From positions 1 to 64,000 of the forward strand of contig NCEM01000013.1 in the NCBI GenBank assembly GCA_002280725.1: a stretch of DNA of 64,000 nt, in the 5' to 3' direction. The translations under genes were made by a program, and so were the position numbers. Below are positions 41,193 to 49,555 of the stretch, one piece after another (position 1 is the stretch's first letter; every line of letters starts with the position of its first letter). Source of the stretch: Alphaproteobacteria bacterium 32-64-14. GTDB taxonomy: Bacteria; Pseudomonadota; Alphaproteobacteria; Caulobacterales; Hyphomonadaceae. Under the pieces are notes generated by a model, which did not search any database, had not been told where the DNA came from, and saw only the letters and a program-made list of their open reading frames with translations.

Positions 41193-42245
41193 ATGGCAAC
41201 GAAGCCCACCGCCAAAGCCGCGCCCGTCAAAGCTGTCGCCAAGAAGCGCAACAACACCAAAGCCCAGCTGCTCGGCAAAACCGTCGAGCATGTCGACATG
41301 ACGTCGTTCGACGCGCGCCCGATCATCGACTCGATGCGCAAGATGTCGTTCTCGTCCCGTGACACGGCCCGAGCCGCCGACATCTTCAACATGGCGCTGA
41401 GGGAAAAAGGCTGCTCGACCTGGCTGATCCTCGCGGGCTCGACCTCTGCGGGCGGCTGCATGCACGTCTACCGTGACATGGTGAAGTTCGGCATGATCGA
41501 CGCGATCGTCGCCACCGGCGCCTCCATTGTCGACATGGACTTCTTTGAAGCGCTTGGCTTCAAGCACTACCAGGCCGCCGGCCCGGTGGACGACAACGTC
41601 CTGCGCGACAACTACATCGACCGGATCTACGACACCTATATCGACGAGGAAGAACTCCAGGCGTGCGACCACACGATCCTCGAGCTTGCGAATGCGCTCG
41701 AGCCGCGCGGCTACTCCTCGCGCGAGTTCATCCATGAAATGGGCAAGTGGCTTGCCGACGGCAACGCTAAGAAAAAGGATTCGCTGATCCAGACCTGCTA
41801 CGAGGAAGGCGTGCCGATCTTCTGCCCGGCCTTCGTCGATAGCTCGGCCGGCTTCGGTCTGGTGAAGCATCAGAAGGAACGCGCCAAGGCGAAGAAGCCC
41901 TACCTGATGATCGACGCGGTCGCGGACTTCCGCGAACTGACCGACATCAAGATCGCGGCGGGCACCACGGGCCTGTTCATGGTCGGCGGCGGCGTGCCGA
42001 AGAACTTCGCGCAGGACACGGTTGTCTGCGCCGAGATCCTTGGCGTCGAAGCAGAGGTCCATAAATATGCCGTGCAGATCACCGTCGCTGACGTGCGTGA
42101 TGGCGCCTGCTCGTCCTCGACGCTGAAAGAGGCCGCCTCGTGGGGCAAGGTGTCGACCACGCACGAACAGATGGTGTTCGCGGAAGCGACCACTGTCGTC
42201 TGGAAGACCCGCAAGAAGCCGCGCTGGGCCAAGCTTTTCCAATAA
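41193..42245 (+). CDS. Deoxyhypusine synthase-like protein, probable homospermidine synthase
   Basis: This 350-residue protein has the deoxyhypusine synthase fold. The Lys that forms the enzyme-imine intermediate is in EAASWGKV (Lys319). NAD-site and active-site stretches include GSTSAGG, IVATGASIVDMDFFEALG, CPAFVDSSAGF and VGGGVPKNF. Bacteria lack eIF5A, and such proteins next to diamine decarboxylases are thought to make sym-homospermidine or a related polyamine from putrescine by aminobutyl transfer. The first 25 residues are a basic Ala/Lys-rich extension (KPTAKAAPVKAVAKKRN). It has its own terminator and probably its own promoter in the 91 nt upstream. Confidence 0.85.
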   Translation: MATKPTAKAAPVKAVAKKRNNTKAQLLGKTVEHVDMTSFDARPIIDSMRKMSFSSRDTARAADIFNMALREKGCSTWLILAGSTSAGGCMHVYRDMVKFGMIDAIVATGASIVDMDFFEALGFKHYQAAGPVDDNVLRDNYIDRIYDTYIDEEELQACDHTILELANALEPRGYSSREFIHEMGKWLADGNAKKKDSLIQTCYEEGVPIFCPAFVDSSAGFGLVKHQKERAKAKKPYLMIDAVADFRELTDIKIAAGTTGLFMVGGGVPKNFAQDTVVCAEILGVEAEVHKYAVQITVADVRDGACSSSTLKEAASWGKVSTTHEQMVFAEATTVVWKTRKKPRWAKLFQ

Positions 42246-42266
42246 GCCCGGCGCGTGTTATCGGCG

Positions 42267-42294
42267 AAGGCCCGCTCCCCGGAGCGGGCCTTTT
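42267..42294 (+). terminator. Intrinsic terminator
   Basis: AAGGCCCGCTCC (42267-42278) pairs with GGAGCGGGCCTT (42281-42292), followed by TT and then GCTTT. It directly follows the deoxyhypusine-synthase-like gene. Confidence 0.88.
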
Positions 42295-42312
42295 GCTTTC
42301 TGGGGGACACGG

Positions 42313-43947
42313 ATGCGTTCTGCCTTGGCCGTTCTGGGTGCGATCCTCGCCGCCATGGTTCTGGCGTCCTGCGTCACGCCCAAACCGGGGCCGGGGCAGA
42401 CCGTTCGCATCGTGGTGCGCCCGACCGAGACAGGTCTCAGCGCCAGCTATGGCCTACCCGGCCCCGCCACGCGCTTTCCCTTCCGCGACTTCGCCGGCGA
42501 TATCCGCACCGATGCGTGGAGCACAGCGACGCCCGGCGCAGCCATCGTGGATGCCGCCGTTACCTTCAGCGCACCGACAACGGCATTCCAGATCGCCATT
42601 TCACCAGACACGTCACAGCGTGATCGCATCTATCCCGCGCTCACACCGATCGGCGCTGGCTGGCTCATCTATGCGCCGCACCTGCTTCCGGCTGAGGTCG
42701 GAGGCCTCGTCCATGACGTCGACTTCAGCCTCCCCGAAGGCTGGGTCGTCATCGGACGGCGCGACAGCAAGGGCGAGCTTGTCCTCGATGGATGGGTGTA
42801 TGCTGGACCTGAATCGCCCGTCGAACGTGGCGCGGCCGATGTGGTGACCGCACCGGAGACGCCCGCCTGGCTGCGCGCCGAAGTGTTGAAGGCGGCGAAC
42901 GACTCCGCCGCCGTGTTCACCGGCCGCCTTGGCGTCTCTCTGACATCGCGCCCTGGCATCATCATCGCGCATTTCCCGAAAGAGCGCAGCGGCGGCATGC
43001 GCGGCGACGTCACGCCCGGCGCCATGGTGTCCGTCCGCTTTTATGGCGAGGCCTGGAGCAAACAGGCGCCGGGCGACGCCGAACAGGTGCACGAATTCCT
43101 GGCGCACGAGACCTTCCACTTCTGGAACGGCGACATGGTCGACTCCGCCGAAAACTCGGATCGTCCGTGGCTGCACGAAGGCGGGGCAAGCTATGCTGCC
43201 CTGCTCGCGCTCGATCCGACGCCCGCGCCGGAGTCTGTCCCGTTGCTGAAAGGCATCAACGAGAACCTCGGCAAGTGCCAGAGCGCGCTGGAAGAGGGTC
43301 AGAGCCTCATGACGGCAGACATGCGCGGCGGCGATACGCCCTATGCATGCGGCGTCGTGCTGCAATGGGCGTGGGATGCCGGCCTGCGCGCCACGTCCGG
43401 CGGCAAGCGCGATGTGCTCTCGCTGTGGAAGGACGTGATCGCGGAGGCCTTGCGCGCCAACCGCGAATATTCGGTGGCAAGCACGCTTCGCCATGTGCCG
43501 CGCGAAGCGGCCAAGGCCGCCGACGTGCTGCTGAACGGCACCGGCGCCGATCGCTGGACGGCGTTTGCGGACGCCCTGCGCGGCTATGGCGCCGTGCTGG
43601 CCCCCGCCCGCGTGGTGGACGAGGATCGCGCCACCGCGTTGATGCATATTCTGGGGCAGTACTGCAACGGACAGCGCGGCTTCTACACGCGCCCCACGCA
43701 CCTGCAGCTGGACACGGGCGATCGCTGCGGCCCGCTGAATGGCGACAAGGAATTCGACGCGGTTGCGGGGCACGACGTCATCAAGGACGTCAGCGCCATG
43801 TATGACCGCATCCGGGAAATCTGCGCGGCCAGCGGCGTAATTGAATTCACGCGCAATAGGACGGTGGTGGCGTCTGCGCCCTGCACGAAACCGCTGAAGG
43901 CGCCCACCCTGTACCTTCGCGTCACGCGCGCGTTTGGCGCGGGCTGA
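42313..43947 (+). CDS. M61-like gluzincin metalloprotease lipoprotein
   Basis: This 544-residue lipoprotein (lipid Cys at about residue 20 in VLASCVTP) has a zinc-protease signature HETFH (265-269) with third ligand Glu289 in WLHEGGASY, the arrangement of M1/M61 gluzincins. The N-terminal 160 residues form a beta-rich domain (FSLPEGWVVIGRRDSKG) as in glycyl aminopeptidases. The C-terminal part after 330 is helical with several Cys (CQSALE, YACGVVL, GQYCNG, GDRCGP, REICAA, SAPCTKP) likely in disulfides. It is probably attached to a periplasmic membrane face; the substrate is unknown. GGGGGA precedes the ATG. Confidence 0.85.
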   Translation: MRSALAVLGAILAAMVLASCVTPKPGPGQTVRIVVRPTETGLSASYGLPGPATRFPFRDFAGDIRTDAWSTATPGAAIVDAAVTFSAPTTAFQIAISPDTSQRDRIYPALTPIGAGWLIYAPHLLPAEVGGLVHDVDFSLPEGWVVIGRRDSKGELVLDGWVYAGPESPVERGAADVVTAPETPAWLRAEVLKAANDSAAVFTGRLGVSLTSRPGIIIAHFPKERSGGMRGDVTPGAMVSVRFYGEAWSKQAPGDAEQVHEFLAHETFHFWNGDMVDSAENSDRPWLHEGGASYAALLALDPTPAPESVPLLKGINENLGKCQSALEEGQSLMTADMRGGDTPYACGVVLQWAWDAGLRATSGGKRDVLSLWKDVIAEALRANREYSVASTLRHVPREAAKAADVLLNGTGADRWTAFADALRGYGAVLAPARVVDEDRATALMHILGQYCNGQRGFYTRPTHLQLDTGDRCGPLNGDKEFDAVAGHDVIKDVSAMYDRIREICAASGVIEFTRNRTVVASAPCTKPLKAPTLYLRVTRAFGAG

Positions 43948-44091
43948 TTTTTTTTCGGGGCGATCCCAAGAATAACGCTGGGTGACTTCGCGTCCTGCAC
44001 CCCACGCTGTGTCAGCAGCGAACTCGCGGCAACTTGCGCCTGCGCGAGTGTGGCGCGATGGTCGGGCTCACAAGGACGGAGGACACACCCC

Positions 44092-44460
44092 ATGATCGGT
44101 TACGCAATGCTGGGCACCAACCAGTATGACAAGGCGCTGGCATTCTACGACCAGCTGCTCGCCCCGCTTGGCGCCAAGCGCGCCATGGATTTCGGCGTCA
44201 GCGTTGTCTACGGCAACGGCCAAGGCCCGATGCTGGGCATCGGCCAGCCCTACAACAAGGAAGCGGCCACCTACGGTAACGGCACGATGATCGCGCTGGC
44301 CATGCCCTCGAAGGAAAAGGTGCACGAGATCTACGATCTGGCCATCAAGCTCGGCGCCAAGGACGAAGGCCCGGCTGGCGCGCGTGGTGACACTTTCTAC
44401 GCCGGCTATTTCCGCGACCTGGACGGCAACAAGCTGTGCGCCTTCTACGCACCGGGCTGA
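44092..44460 (+). CDS. VOC-family protein, first of tandem pair
   Basis: This 122-residue VOC-fold protein reads MIGYAMLGTNQYDKALAFYDQLLAPLGAKRAMDF and ends GARGDTFYAGYFRDLDGNKLCAFY. The FYxxLLxxLGxKR and FRDLDGNKLCAF blocks are repeated in the next gene, so the two are duplicates. It resembles small glyoxalase/bleomycin-resistance-like proteins without clear metal ligands. GGAGG lies upstream of the ATG at 44092. The ligand is unknown. Confidence 0.85.
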   Translation: MIGYAMLGTNQYDKALAFYDQLLAPLGAKRAMDFGVSVVYGNGQGPMLGIGQPYNKEAATYGNGTMIALAMPSKEKVHEIYDLAIKLGAKDEGPAGARGDTFYAGYFRDLDGNKLCAFYAPG

Positions 44461-44519
44461 GTCTTGCTCCCGCGCCGCTGACGTGATTCCTTCCCTGCAA
44501 ACGCAGGGAAGGACACTGC

Positions 44520-44885
44520 ATGATCGGCTACACGACCATCGGCACGAAGGATCTCGAGAAAGCGCTGGCTTTCTATGACGCGCTGCTCGGCGAACTGGGC
44601 GGCAAGCGCGTGATGGAGATGAAGAATGGCCAGCTCTATGGATTTGCCCAAGGGCCGCTGTTCGGCGTGACAAAGCCGTTCAATGGCGACAACCAGAATT
44701 GCGGCAATGGCAACATGATCGCCCTGCGCTGCGGCTCGAAGGAAAAGGTTGCCGAAGTTCACGCCAAAGCCCTGTCGCTCGGCGGCGTTGACGAGGGCGC
44801 GCCCGGTGATCGCAGCAGCGGCTTCTACGGCGCCTATTTCCGCGACCTCGACGGCAACAAGCTCTGCGCCTTCACGATGGGCTAG
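44520..44885 (+). CDS. VOC-family protein, second of tandem pair
   Basis: This 121-residue protein is homologous over its whole length to the gene just upstream: MIGYTTIGTKDLEKALAFYDALLGELGGKRVMEMKNGQLYGFAQG, then GFYGAYFRDLDGNKLCAFTMG. It starts 59 nt after its neighbour, with AGGGAAGGA upstream of the ATG. The MIGYxxxG N-terminus and FRDLDGNKLCAF C-terminus are shared. The pair may act as a heteromer or have diverged in ligand; function unknown. Confidence 0.85.
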   Translation: MIGYTTIGTKDLEKALAFYDALLGELGGKRVMEMKNGQLYGFAQGPLFGVTKPFNGDNQNCGNGNMIALRCGSKEKVAEVHAKALSLGGVDEGAPGDRSSGFYGAYFRDLDGNKLCAFTMG

Positions 44886-44904
44886 CCGCCCGACGCGGCG
44901 ATCC

Positions 44905-45435
44905 TCAATCGGACAGCAGGCCCTCACTGAGCCGGCGGATCGCGACGGACTGCGCATCCGTGGGCTCGCCGCCAATTTCTGCGATCGTGACGGCCATGCC
45001 AACGAGATCGCGCCGTTCCGGCTCGGCCAGCGAGCTGGTCCACAGCGGCAGGAAGCGGCGCACGATATCGTTGGTGTCGCTGACATGACCGGACGCCCAT
45101 TCGGCGAACGCCATCGCGTCCTCGCGGTCCTGCCCGTGCAGGCGGCAGACTGTCTTGAGCAGGCCGTCGATCTTTTCCGCATCCGCCCGCATCACCGGAC
45201 GGCGCAACGTGGCGAGGGAGTACAGCAGCGTCGCCGCCGCCATGCCCGGCGTATCGACACCCGCCAGAACGGACTGCCCCGCCCGTTGGCGGAACCTCGC
45301 GCGGCTGATCATCCCGCGCGCCTTTCCGGCGACATCGATGACGCTGTCGGCCGCGCCCTTCACCTGCTGCGCACGCCACCACCACAGGGCGATGCCGCCG
45401 ATGATCGCTCCAAGCACTGCAATGACGGCAGCCAT
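44905..45435 (-). CDS. Membrane-anchored TerB-like protein
   Basis: This 176-residue protein has an N-terminal membrane helix (MAAVIAVLGAIIGGIALWWW) and a helical domain from about 75 on (AAATLLYSLATLRRPVMRADAEKIDGLLKTVCRLHG, DLVGMAVTIAEIGGEPTDAQ) with TerB-like spacing of helices and acidic turns. GGAGGGGGA lies directly before the ATG at 45435. The longer frame upstream overlaps the divergent gene and is not used. Its function is unknown; TerB-like domains elsewhere sense metals or stress at the membrane. Confidence 0.65.
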   Translation of the reverse strand: MAAVIAVLGAIIGGIALWWWRAQQVKGAADSVIDVAGKARGMISRARFRQRAGQSVLAGVDTPGMAAATLLYSLATLRRPVMRADAEKIDGLLKTVCRLHGQDREDAMAFAEWASGHVSDTNDIVRRFLPLWTSSLAEPERRDLVGMAVTIAEIGGEPTDAQSVAIRRLSEGLLSD

Positions 45436-45528
45436 GTTCCCCCTCCATGCCGATGGGGATTTATGCGGGTACGCGAGGCGGTCCGTCAAATCCGCGCTAT
45501 ACTGGGCTGCTGCCGGGAGGATTTTCGG

Positions 45529-45798
45529 ATGCCGCTTCACGCACAGATCGCCTGCATGGGCGGCAATGCCCTGTTCGCTCTGTTGTTCGCAATCGCCGCG
45601 CAGGGCGCCTTCGCGAACGGCGAAAGCGGGATGGCCGTGTTCATGCTGATACTGGGAGGTTCGGCGGCGTACACATGTTGGGTCCTGCTGAAGTTTCGGC
45701 GCTACCTTTCGGCGGAAGAGTCGATCGAGCGGGAGCTGCACATCGAGCGCCTGCGCGAGGAGATCGACGCGCTGAAGGCGAACAACAAACCCGACTGA
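45529..45798 (+). CDS. Small membrane protein with coiled-coil tail
   Basis: This 89-residue protein has two hydrophobic segments (ALFALLFAIAAQGAF; MAVFMLILGGSAAYTCWVLLKF) and a charged C-terminal helix (SAEESIERELHIERLREEIDALKANN). GGGAGG 8 nt before the ATG fixes the start at 45529 within a longer open frame. It is divergent from the TerB-like gene (94 nt between starts). The family is not recognised. It is followed by a hairpin terminator that serves the opposite strand. Confidence 0.7.
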   Translation: MPLHAQIACMGGNALFALLFAIAAQGAFANGESGMAVFMLILGGSAAYTCWVLLKFRRYLSAEESIERELHIERLREEIDALKANNKPD

Positions 45799-45823
45799 CC
45801 GAGCGCGCAACCGCAAACGAAAA

Positions 45824-45849
45824 CAGGCCGCGCATCGCTGCGCGGCCTG
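45824..45849 (-). terminator. Intrinsic terminator of the DUF4167 gene
   Basis: CAGGCCGCGC (45824-45833) pairs with GCGCGGCCTG (45840-45849) around a 6-nt loop. In the minus direction the stem is followed by TTTTCGTTTG, in the plus direction by CTTC, so termination is mainly for the minus-strand gene ending at 45893. Confidence 0.82.
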
Positions 45850-45892
45850 CTTCAAACGTATGCGATCAGATCGCCGGATCAGCCGCCCGCCA

Positions 45893-46576
45893 TCAGCCCC
45901 CAGTCAGGGCGCCCTGCTTGCGGGCGAGGCTGTCGAGCGCGGAGCGGGCTTCGGAATCGCCCCCTGCCGGACGCTCGGCCTGGTTTTCACCCGCCTGGCC
46001 ATCGCTCGGACGGCGCCGGCGGCGGCCACGGCGGCCACGACCCTGACGGTCGCCTTCGCCATCTTCGCGATCTTCTTCCTGCGGCGCTGCGGCTTCGACG
46101 ACTTCGCCGCCGCCACCGTTGCCGGCATCGTTGTCGTCGCCATCGCCATCATCGTCACCATCGTCGCTGGCGCCGTCATCGACAGCTTTGATCGGATCGT
46201 GCTGCTCGCCCTGAGGCTGGCCGCCATGCTCGTTCGACGGGGCGCCTGAGCCCTCAGCCGACGATTGGCCCTGCGTGAAGCCTCCCTCGCCGTTCTGCTG
46301 TTGCAGAAGACGCTCGCGCGGCATCGTAGCGGCCATCACACGATAATAATGCTCGGCGTGCTGCAGATACGTTTCGTACTTCACGCGGTCGCCACCCGAC
46401 TGAGCGTCGCGGGCGAACTGTGCGTACTTCTCGTAAATCTGCGCAGCCGTGCCACGGATTTTCACGTCCGGGCCATTGCTCTCAAGCGATCGGTTGCCGT
46501 GGTTGTGGTTGTGGTTGCCACCACCACCACCGCCGCCGCCGCCGGGCTTGCGCCCGCGCCCCCGCTGACGCTTCAT
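45893..46576 (-). CDS. DUF4167 domain protein
   Basis: This 227-residue protein begins MKRQRGRGRKPGG with a run of nine Gly. The conserved DUF4167 block follows: NRSLESNGPDVKIRGTAAQIYEKYAQFARDAQSGGDRVKYETYLQHAEHYYRVMAA. The remaining 120 residues are low-complexity: acidic (DDGASDDGDDDGDGDD), then a basic RGRRGRRRRRPS patch. DUF4167 is typical of alphaproteobacteria, usually downstream of prmC as here. The Arg/Gly-rich ends suggest nucleic-acid contact, but the function is not established. The start MKRQRG is chosen over a 54-codon extension. Confidence 0.88.
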   Translation of the reverse strand: MKRQRGRGRKPGGGGGGGGGNHNHNHGNRSLESNGPDVKIRGTAAQIYEKYAQFARDAQSGGDRVKYETYLQHAEHYYRVMAATMPRERLLQQQNGEGGFTQGQSSAEGSGAPSNEHGGQPQGEQHDPIKAVDDGASDDGDDDGDGDDNDAGNGGGGEVVEAAAPQEEDREDGEGDRQGRGRRGRRRRRPSDGQAGENQAERPAGGDSEARSALDSLARKQGALTGG

Positions 46577-46786
46577 GAAACCTTCCCTGATCTTCAGAGT
46601 ATTCGCCCCAATTGGACGGAGTTTCGGTCTGTCACTCACAGACCCAACCGGACGCTTGGCTTGGTTACCGGCACTTAAGCCAGGAATCGCCTGCAGCCCG
46701 TCACGAAGAACGCTAGCCGGTTTGACAGGCCGCGCCAAGTGATTTCATGCGTATTTCCGCACGATGCACACCTGTGTTCGCCTGAT

Positions 46787-47638
46787 CTATCCCCGCCTGC
46801 GACCGAAAACCGCGCGGGGTATGCCCGCCAGATCATCGAAGACCGTGATCTCGCCAAGGTCCGCTACAGCCATCAGCTGAGCCAGATCGCTCGACTGTCC
46901 GATGCCGACTTCGACGCCAAGCCATCCCTCCGGGCGAAGCCAGGCGTTCAGTCCCGCCAGGATCTGCCGATAGGCCAGCAGCGCATCGTCCCCAGGGCTG
47001 AGCGCCATGGCGGGATCATGATCGCGCACATCCGGCGCGAGCGTCTCGACATCGGCGCGCGAGATATAGGGCGGATTGGACAATGCGAGATCGAACCATT
47101 CGCCCTGCGCGTCGGCAAAGCTGCGCTCGACGAAACGCGCGCGTCCGCCAACGCCAAGCGCCTCGGCGTTCGCGTGCGCCACCCCCAGCGCAGCAGGCGA
47201 CATGTCGATGCCAACGCCGCTGGCGTCTTCACGCTCGGCAAGCACGGACACGAGAATGCATCCCGAACCCACGCCAAGATCGAGAACACGCCCGCCGGGC
47301 GCAAGTCGCTTCAGACCTTCGGCGACCAGCAGCTCCGTCTCGGGCCGTGGGTCGAGCACATCGGGCGTCACTGTAAAGCGGCGGCCGTAGAACTCCCGCC
47401 ATCCCCGAATGCGCGACACAGGCTCACCCGACAGCCGGCGCGCTATCAACCGCTCAAACACGGTCAGCTTTACCGGATCAATGGCGTCCGTCTCGCGCAG
47501 GATCACCTCGACAGCCTCGATCTCCAGCGCCTGCGCCAGCAGCAGCCGGACGTCGCGCGCTGCGCCCTCGACGCCGGCATCGGCCAGCCGCCGGGCCGCG
47601 TCGCTCATGATGTCGCGCCAGGAACAATGGAGATTCAT
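46787..47638 (-). CDS. prmC: Peptide chain release factor N5-glutamine methyltransferase
   Basis: This 283-residue SAM-dependent enzyme methylates the GGQ glutamine of release factors. The N-terminal helical domain (ARDVRLLLAQALEI) is followed by GEPVSRIRGWREFYGRRFTVTPDVLDPRPETELLVAEGL, motif I VLDLGVGSGCILVSVLAE, GIDMSPAALGVAHANAEALG and the catalytic NPPYIS. The ATG at 47638 gives MNLHCSWRDIM; the ATG ten codons later is an alternative. slyX starts 44 bp away on the other strand. prfA, the common partner upstream, is not adjacent. The 46577-46786 gap holds no gene. Confidence 0.93.
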   Translation of the reverse strand: MNLHCSWRDIMSDAARRLADAGVEGAARDVRLLLAQALEIEAVEVILRETDAIDPVKLTVFERLIARRLSGEPVSRIRGWREFYGRRFTVTPDVLDPRPETELLVAEGLKRLAPGGRVLDLGVGSGCILVSVLAEREDASGVGIDMSPAALGVAHANAEALGVGGRARFVERSFADAQGEWFDLALSNPPYISRADVETLAPDVRDHDPAMALSPGDDALLAYRQILAGLNAWLRPEGWLGVEVGIGQSSDLAQLMAVADLGEITVFDDLAGIPRAVFGRRRG

Positions 47639-47682
47639 GGCGCGGGCTTTAGCACGGCCGGCAATGCGGGCATAAGGGGCGG

Positions 47683-47889
47683 ATGAACACCGCACGCCTC
47701 GACGCCCTCGAAATCCGCATCGCGCATCAGGATCAGGCCATCGAGGATCTGAACGAGACCATCACGGCCCAGTGGAAGGAGATCGACCGCCTGAAGCGGG
47801 AGATTGAACGGCTGGGTGATCGTGTCGCCAGCGCGGAAGCCTCCATCGGGCAGGACGCCGCCGATGAACCGCCGCCGCCGCACTGGTAG
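47683..47889 (+). CDS. slyX: SlyX family protein
   Basis: This 68-residue coiled-coil protein (RLDALEIRIAHQDQAIEDLNETITAQWKEIDRLKREIERLGDRV) ends in a Pro-rich tail PPPPHW, the hallmark of SlyX. The exact role of SlyX is unknown. AAGGGGCGG precedes the ATG. It is divergent from prmC and converges with the MOSC gene. Confidence 0.9.
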   Translation: MNTARLDALEIRIAHQDQAIEDLNETITAQWKEIDRLKREIERLGDRVASAEASIGQDAADEPPPPHW

Positions 47890-47892
47890 ACG

Positions 47893-48654
47893 TTAAGCTT
47901 CTAGCTGATCGCCCAGCTTAACCGCGCCGCTTGCGGCGATGGAGAAGTACGTTCCCAGGGTATCGCGGCCGAAATTCTGGCGGAGCATCTCCACCATATC
48001 GATATCGCGTTCGCCCGTGTCGAGGTTCACGTGCGTCGCCACGCAGCGGACGATGGGCTTGAAGACCGATAGCTGCGCCCCGCCCAGCTGCACGGTTGCC
48101 CCCGCCACCCACTCATCCTCGGCCCACGGCTTTAGGCCATCGACATAGACGTTGGCGCGGAAACGCAGCGGATCGACCGGCTGGCCAATCGCCTGCTCCA
48201 CCGCGCGAACGGTCGCGAGATTGATGACGGAGATATAGCCCTGCGGATGATCCATGAAGCGATAGCCCGGCGGGCTTTCCAGCACGCGCAGCTTGAAGGG
48301 CGCGTCCTCACCGAGGAATGCCTGCAGGAAATTCTCGAGGCTTGTGCGGCCCGCGTCCGTATCCAGCCGCGTCTCGACGCCGAAGCCATGCGCATCGCCG
48401 ACATGGAACACGCCCGTCGCATTATCCAGCCGCGTCTTCACCCGCGCCAGTGCCGGGAAGCGTGCAAGCACGGTGAAGCGCTGCTTTGAAATGTGCTTCG
48501 GCTTTTCCGGATCGAAGCCCGATGGACCGACTTCAACAGCATAATCGCGATCACCGGGGAAATACGCGCCGGCCGTCAGCTGCACGGCGTCCATGGGCTC
48601 AGGCGTGAGACCCTTCACCGGATGGCGATAGATCGATGCAATCGTGCCGTGCAT
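47893..48654 (-). CDS. MOSC domain protein (YcbX-like)
   Basis: This 253-residue protein has an N-terminal MOSC beta-barrel (GTIASIYRHPVKGLTPEPMDAVQL) and a C-terminal MOSC domain with FRANVYVDGLKPWAEDEWVAGATVQLG and VRCVATHVNLDTGERDIDMVEML. In YcbX-type proteins the conserved Cys of this RC-x-x-T motif binds the molybdenum cofactor for reduction of N-hydroxylated compounds; here it is in IVRCVATHV. No ferredoxin domain is fused. It starts 8 nt after the queF stop, so the two likely share a transcript. Confidence 0.86.
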   Translation of the reverse strand: MHGTIASIYRHPVKGLTPEPMDAVQLTAGAYFPGDRDYAVEVGPSGFDPEKPKHISKQRFTVLARFPALARVKTRLDNATGVFHVGDAHGFGVETRLDTDAGRTSLENFLQAFLGEDAPFKLRVLESPPGYRFMDHPQGYISVINLATVRAVEQAIGQPVDPLRFRANVYVDGLKPWAEDEWVAGATVQLGGAQLSVFKPIVRCVATHVNLDTGERDIDMVEMLRQNFGRDTLGTYFSIAASGAVKLGDQLEA

Positions 48655-48662
48655 GGCTGCCG

Positions 48663-49142
48663 TTAGCCCCTGCCCCGGTACGGCGCAACGCCCGTGTCAG
48701 GCAGCCAGAGCGCCTCGGGCGGCTTCCCTGTCTGCCAAAACACGTCGATCGGCATGCCGCCGCGCGGATACCAGTAGCCTGCGATCCGCAGCCAGGTGGG
48801 GGCAAGCGTATCCACCAACCGCTTGCCGATCGCGACGGTGCAGTCCTCATGGAAGGCGCCGTGATTGCGGAAGGACATGAGATAGAGCTTCAGGCTCTTG
48901 CTCTCCACCAGCCAGTCGCCAGGTGCATAGTCGATTACGATATGCGCGAAGTCCGGCTGCCCCGTGACGGGGCATAGCGAGGTAAATTCAGGCGCGGTGA
49001 AGCGCGCGAGATACAGCGTACCCGGGTGAGGATTGGCGACGCGCTCAAGCACCGCCTGATCGGGCGAGGCGGGAATGGCCGAGCTGGCGCCCAGCTGTGT
49101 CAGACCTGACAGAGGATTCGAGGGGGGCGTTGGACCATTCAT
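48663..49142 (-). CDS. queF: NADPH-dependent 7-cyano-7-deazaguanine reductase
   Basis: This 159-residue enzyme reduces preQ0 to preQ1 in queuosine synthesis. Catalytic Cys57 ([15 protein letters not shown]), Asp64, the QueF motif ESKSLKLY (80-87) and the following [11 protein letters not shown] (91-101) are all present. It is the short, single-domain type. The start [11 protein letters not shown] is chosen over a frame 16 codons longer. It is followed at 8 nt by the MOSC gene. No preQ1 riboswitch is apparent in the upstream sequence. Confidence 0.94.
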   Translation of the reverse strand: MNGPTPPSNPLSGLTQLGASSAIPASPDQAVLERVANPHPGTLYLARFTAPEFTSLCPVTGQPDFAHIVIDYAPGDWLVESKSLKLYLMSFRNHGAFHEDCTVAIGKRLVDTLAPTWLRIAGYWYPRGGMPIDVFWQTGKPPEALWLPDTGVAPYRGRG

Positions 49143-49384
49143 TCTGCTTAATCGCGCTGCACCGGAAATTCCGCAAGCCAGGCCATACAACCGGCAGAAT
49201 AATGATCCCGTGCCGGGCCCATCGGGCGAAAAAATTCCCTTTCATCACGTAAACTTAATGCGTTCGGCCGGTCCGCCGCCTCGACCCTTAATCCTGTTCC
49301 CGTCCATGTGATTCCGCGTCGTAGGCGTTCGCCGGGACGCGCATACATGCCCAATTATTGGGCGACCCTGCAGGGAGTGCTGTC

Positions 49385-49555
49385 ATGAAATTGTGCGATG
49401 ACGCTGCGGCGCACAACGGAGATGGGAAAGCGCTTCGGGTGTTGCCGCATCGGTCGCCAAGTTCGAGCCAAGGCAGACGCGTCCCCCAGCGCCCTGTACT
49501 TGCTAAAGCCGCGACTGCGGGTCGGTTCAACAAGAGGGGAAAAGGGTATCGATAA
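49385..49555 (+). CDS. Small basic protein, 56 residues, coupled to the porin gene
   Basis: The frame MKLCDDAAAHNGDGKALRVL runs 56 codons and ends ...GRFNKRGKGYR, strongly basic in its second half. AGGGAG lies 7 nt before the ATG, and its TAA overlaps the next ATG as TAATG. These two signs support a translated gene or leader peptide. No family is recognised, and it might simply be the open leader of the porin mRNA. The rest of the 49143-49384 gap contains no other gene. Confidence 0.45.
   Translation: MKLCDDAAAHNGDGKALRVLPHRSPSSSQGRRVPQRPVLAKAATAGRFNKRGKGYR

Noticed and set aside
44749..45528. Long plus-strand frame joining the second VOC gene region to the small coiled-coil protein
   Set aside because: It runs antisense to the TerB-like gene, and the GGGAGG before the ATG at 45529 marks the real start.
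46501..46560. Run of CCACCACCACCGCCGCC as a possible simple-sequence repeat for phase variation
   Set aside because: It encodes the Gly run of the DUF4167 protein with mixed codons and a multiple of three, so slippage would not shift the frame.
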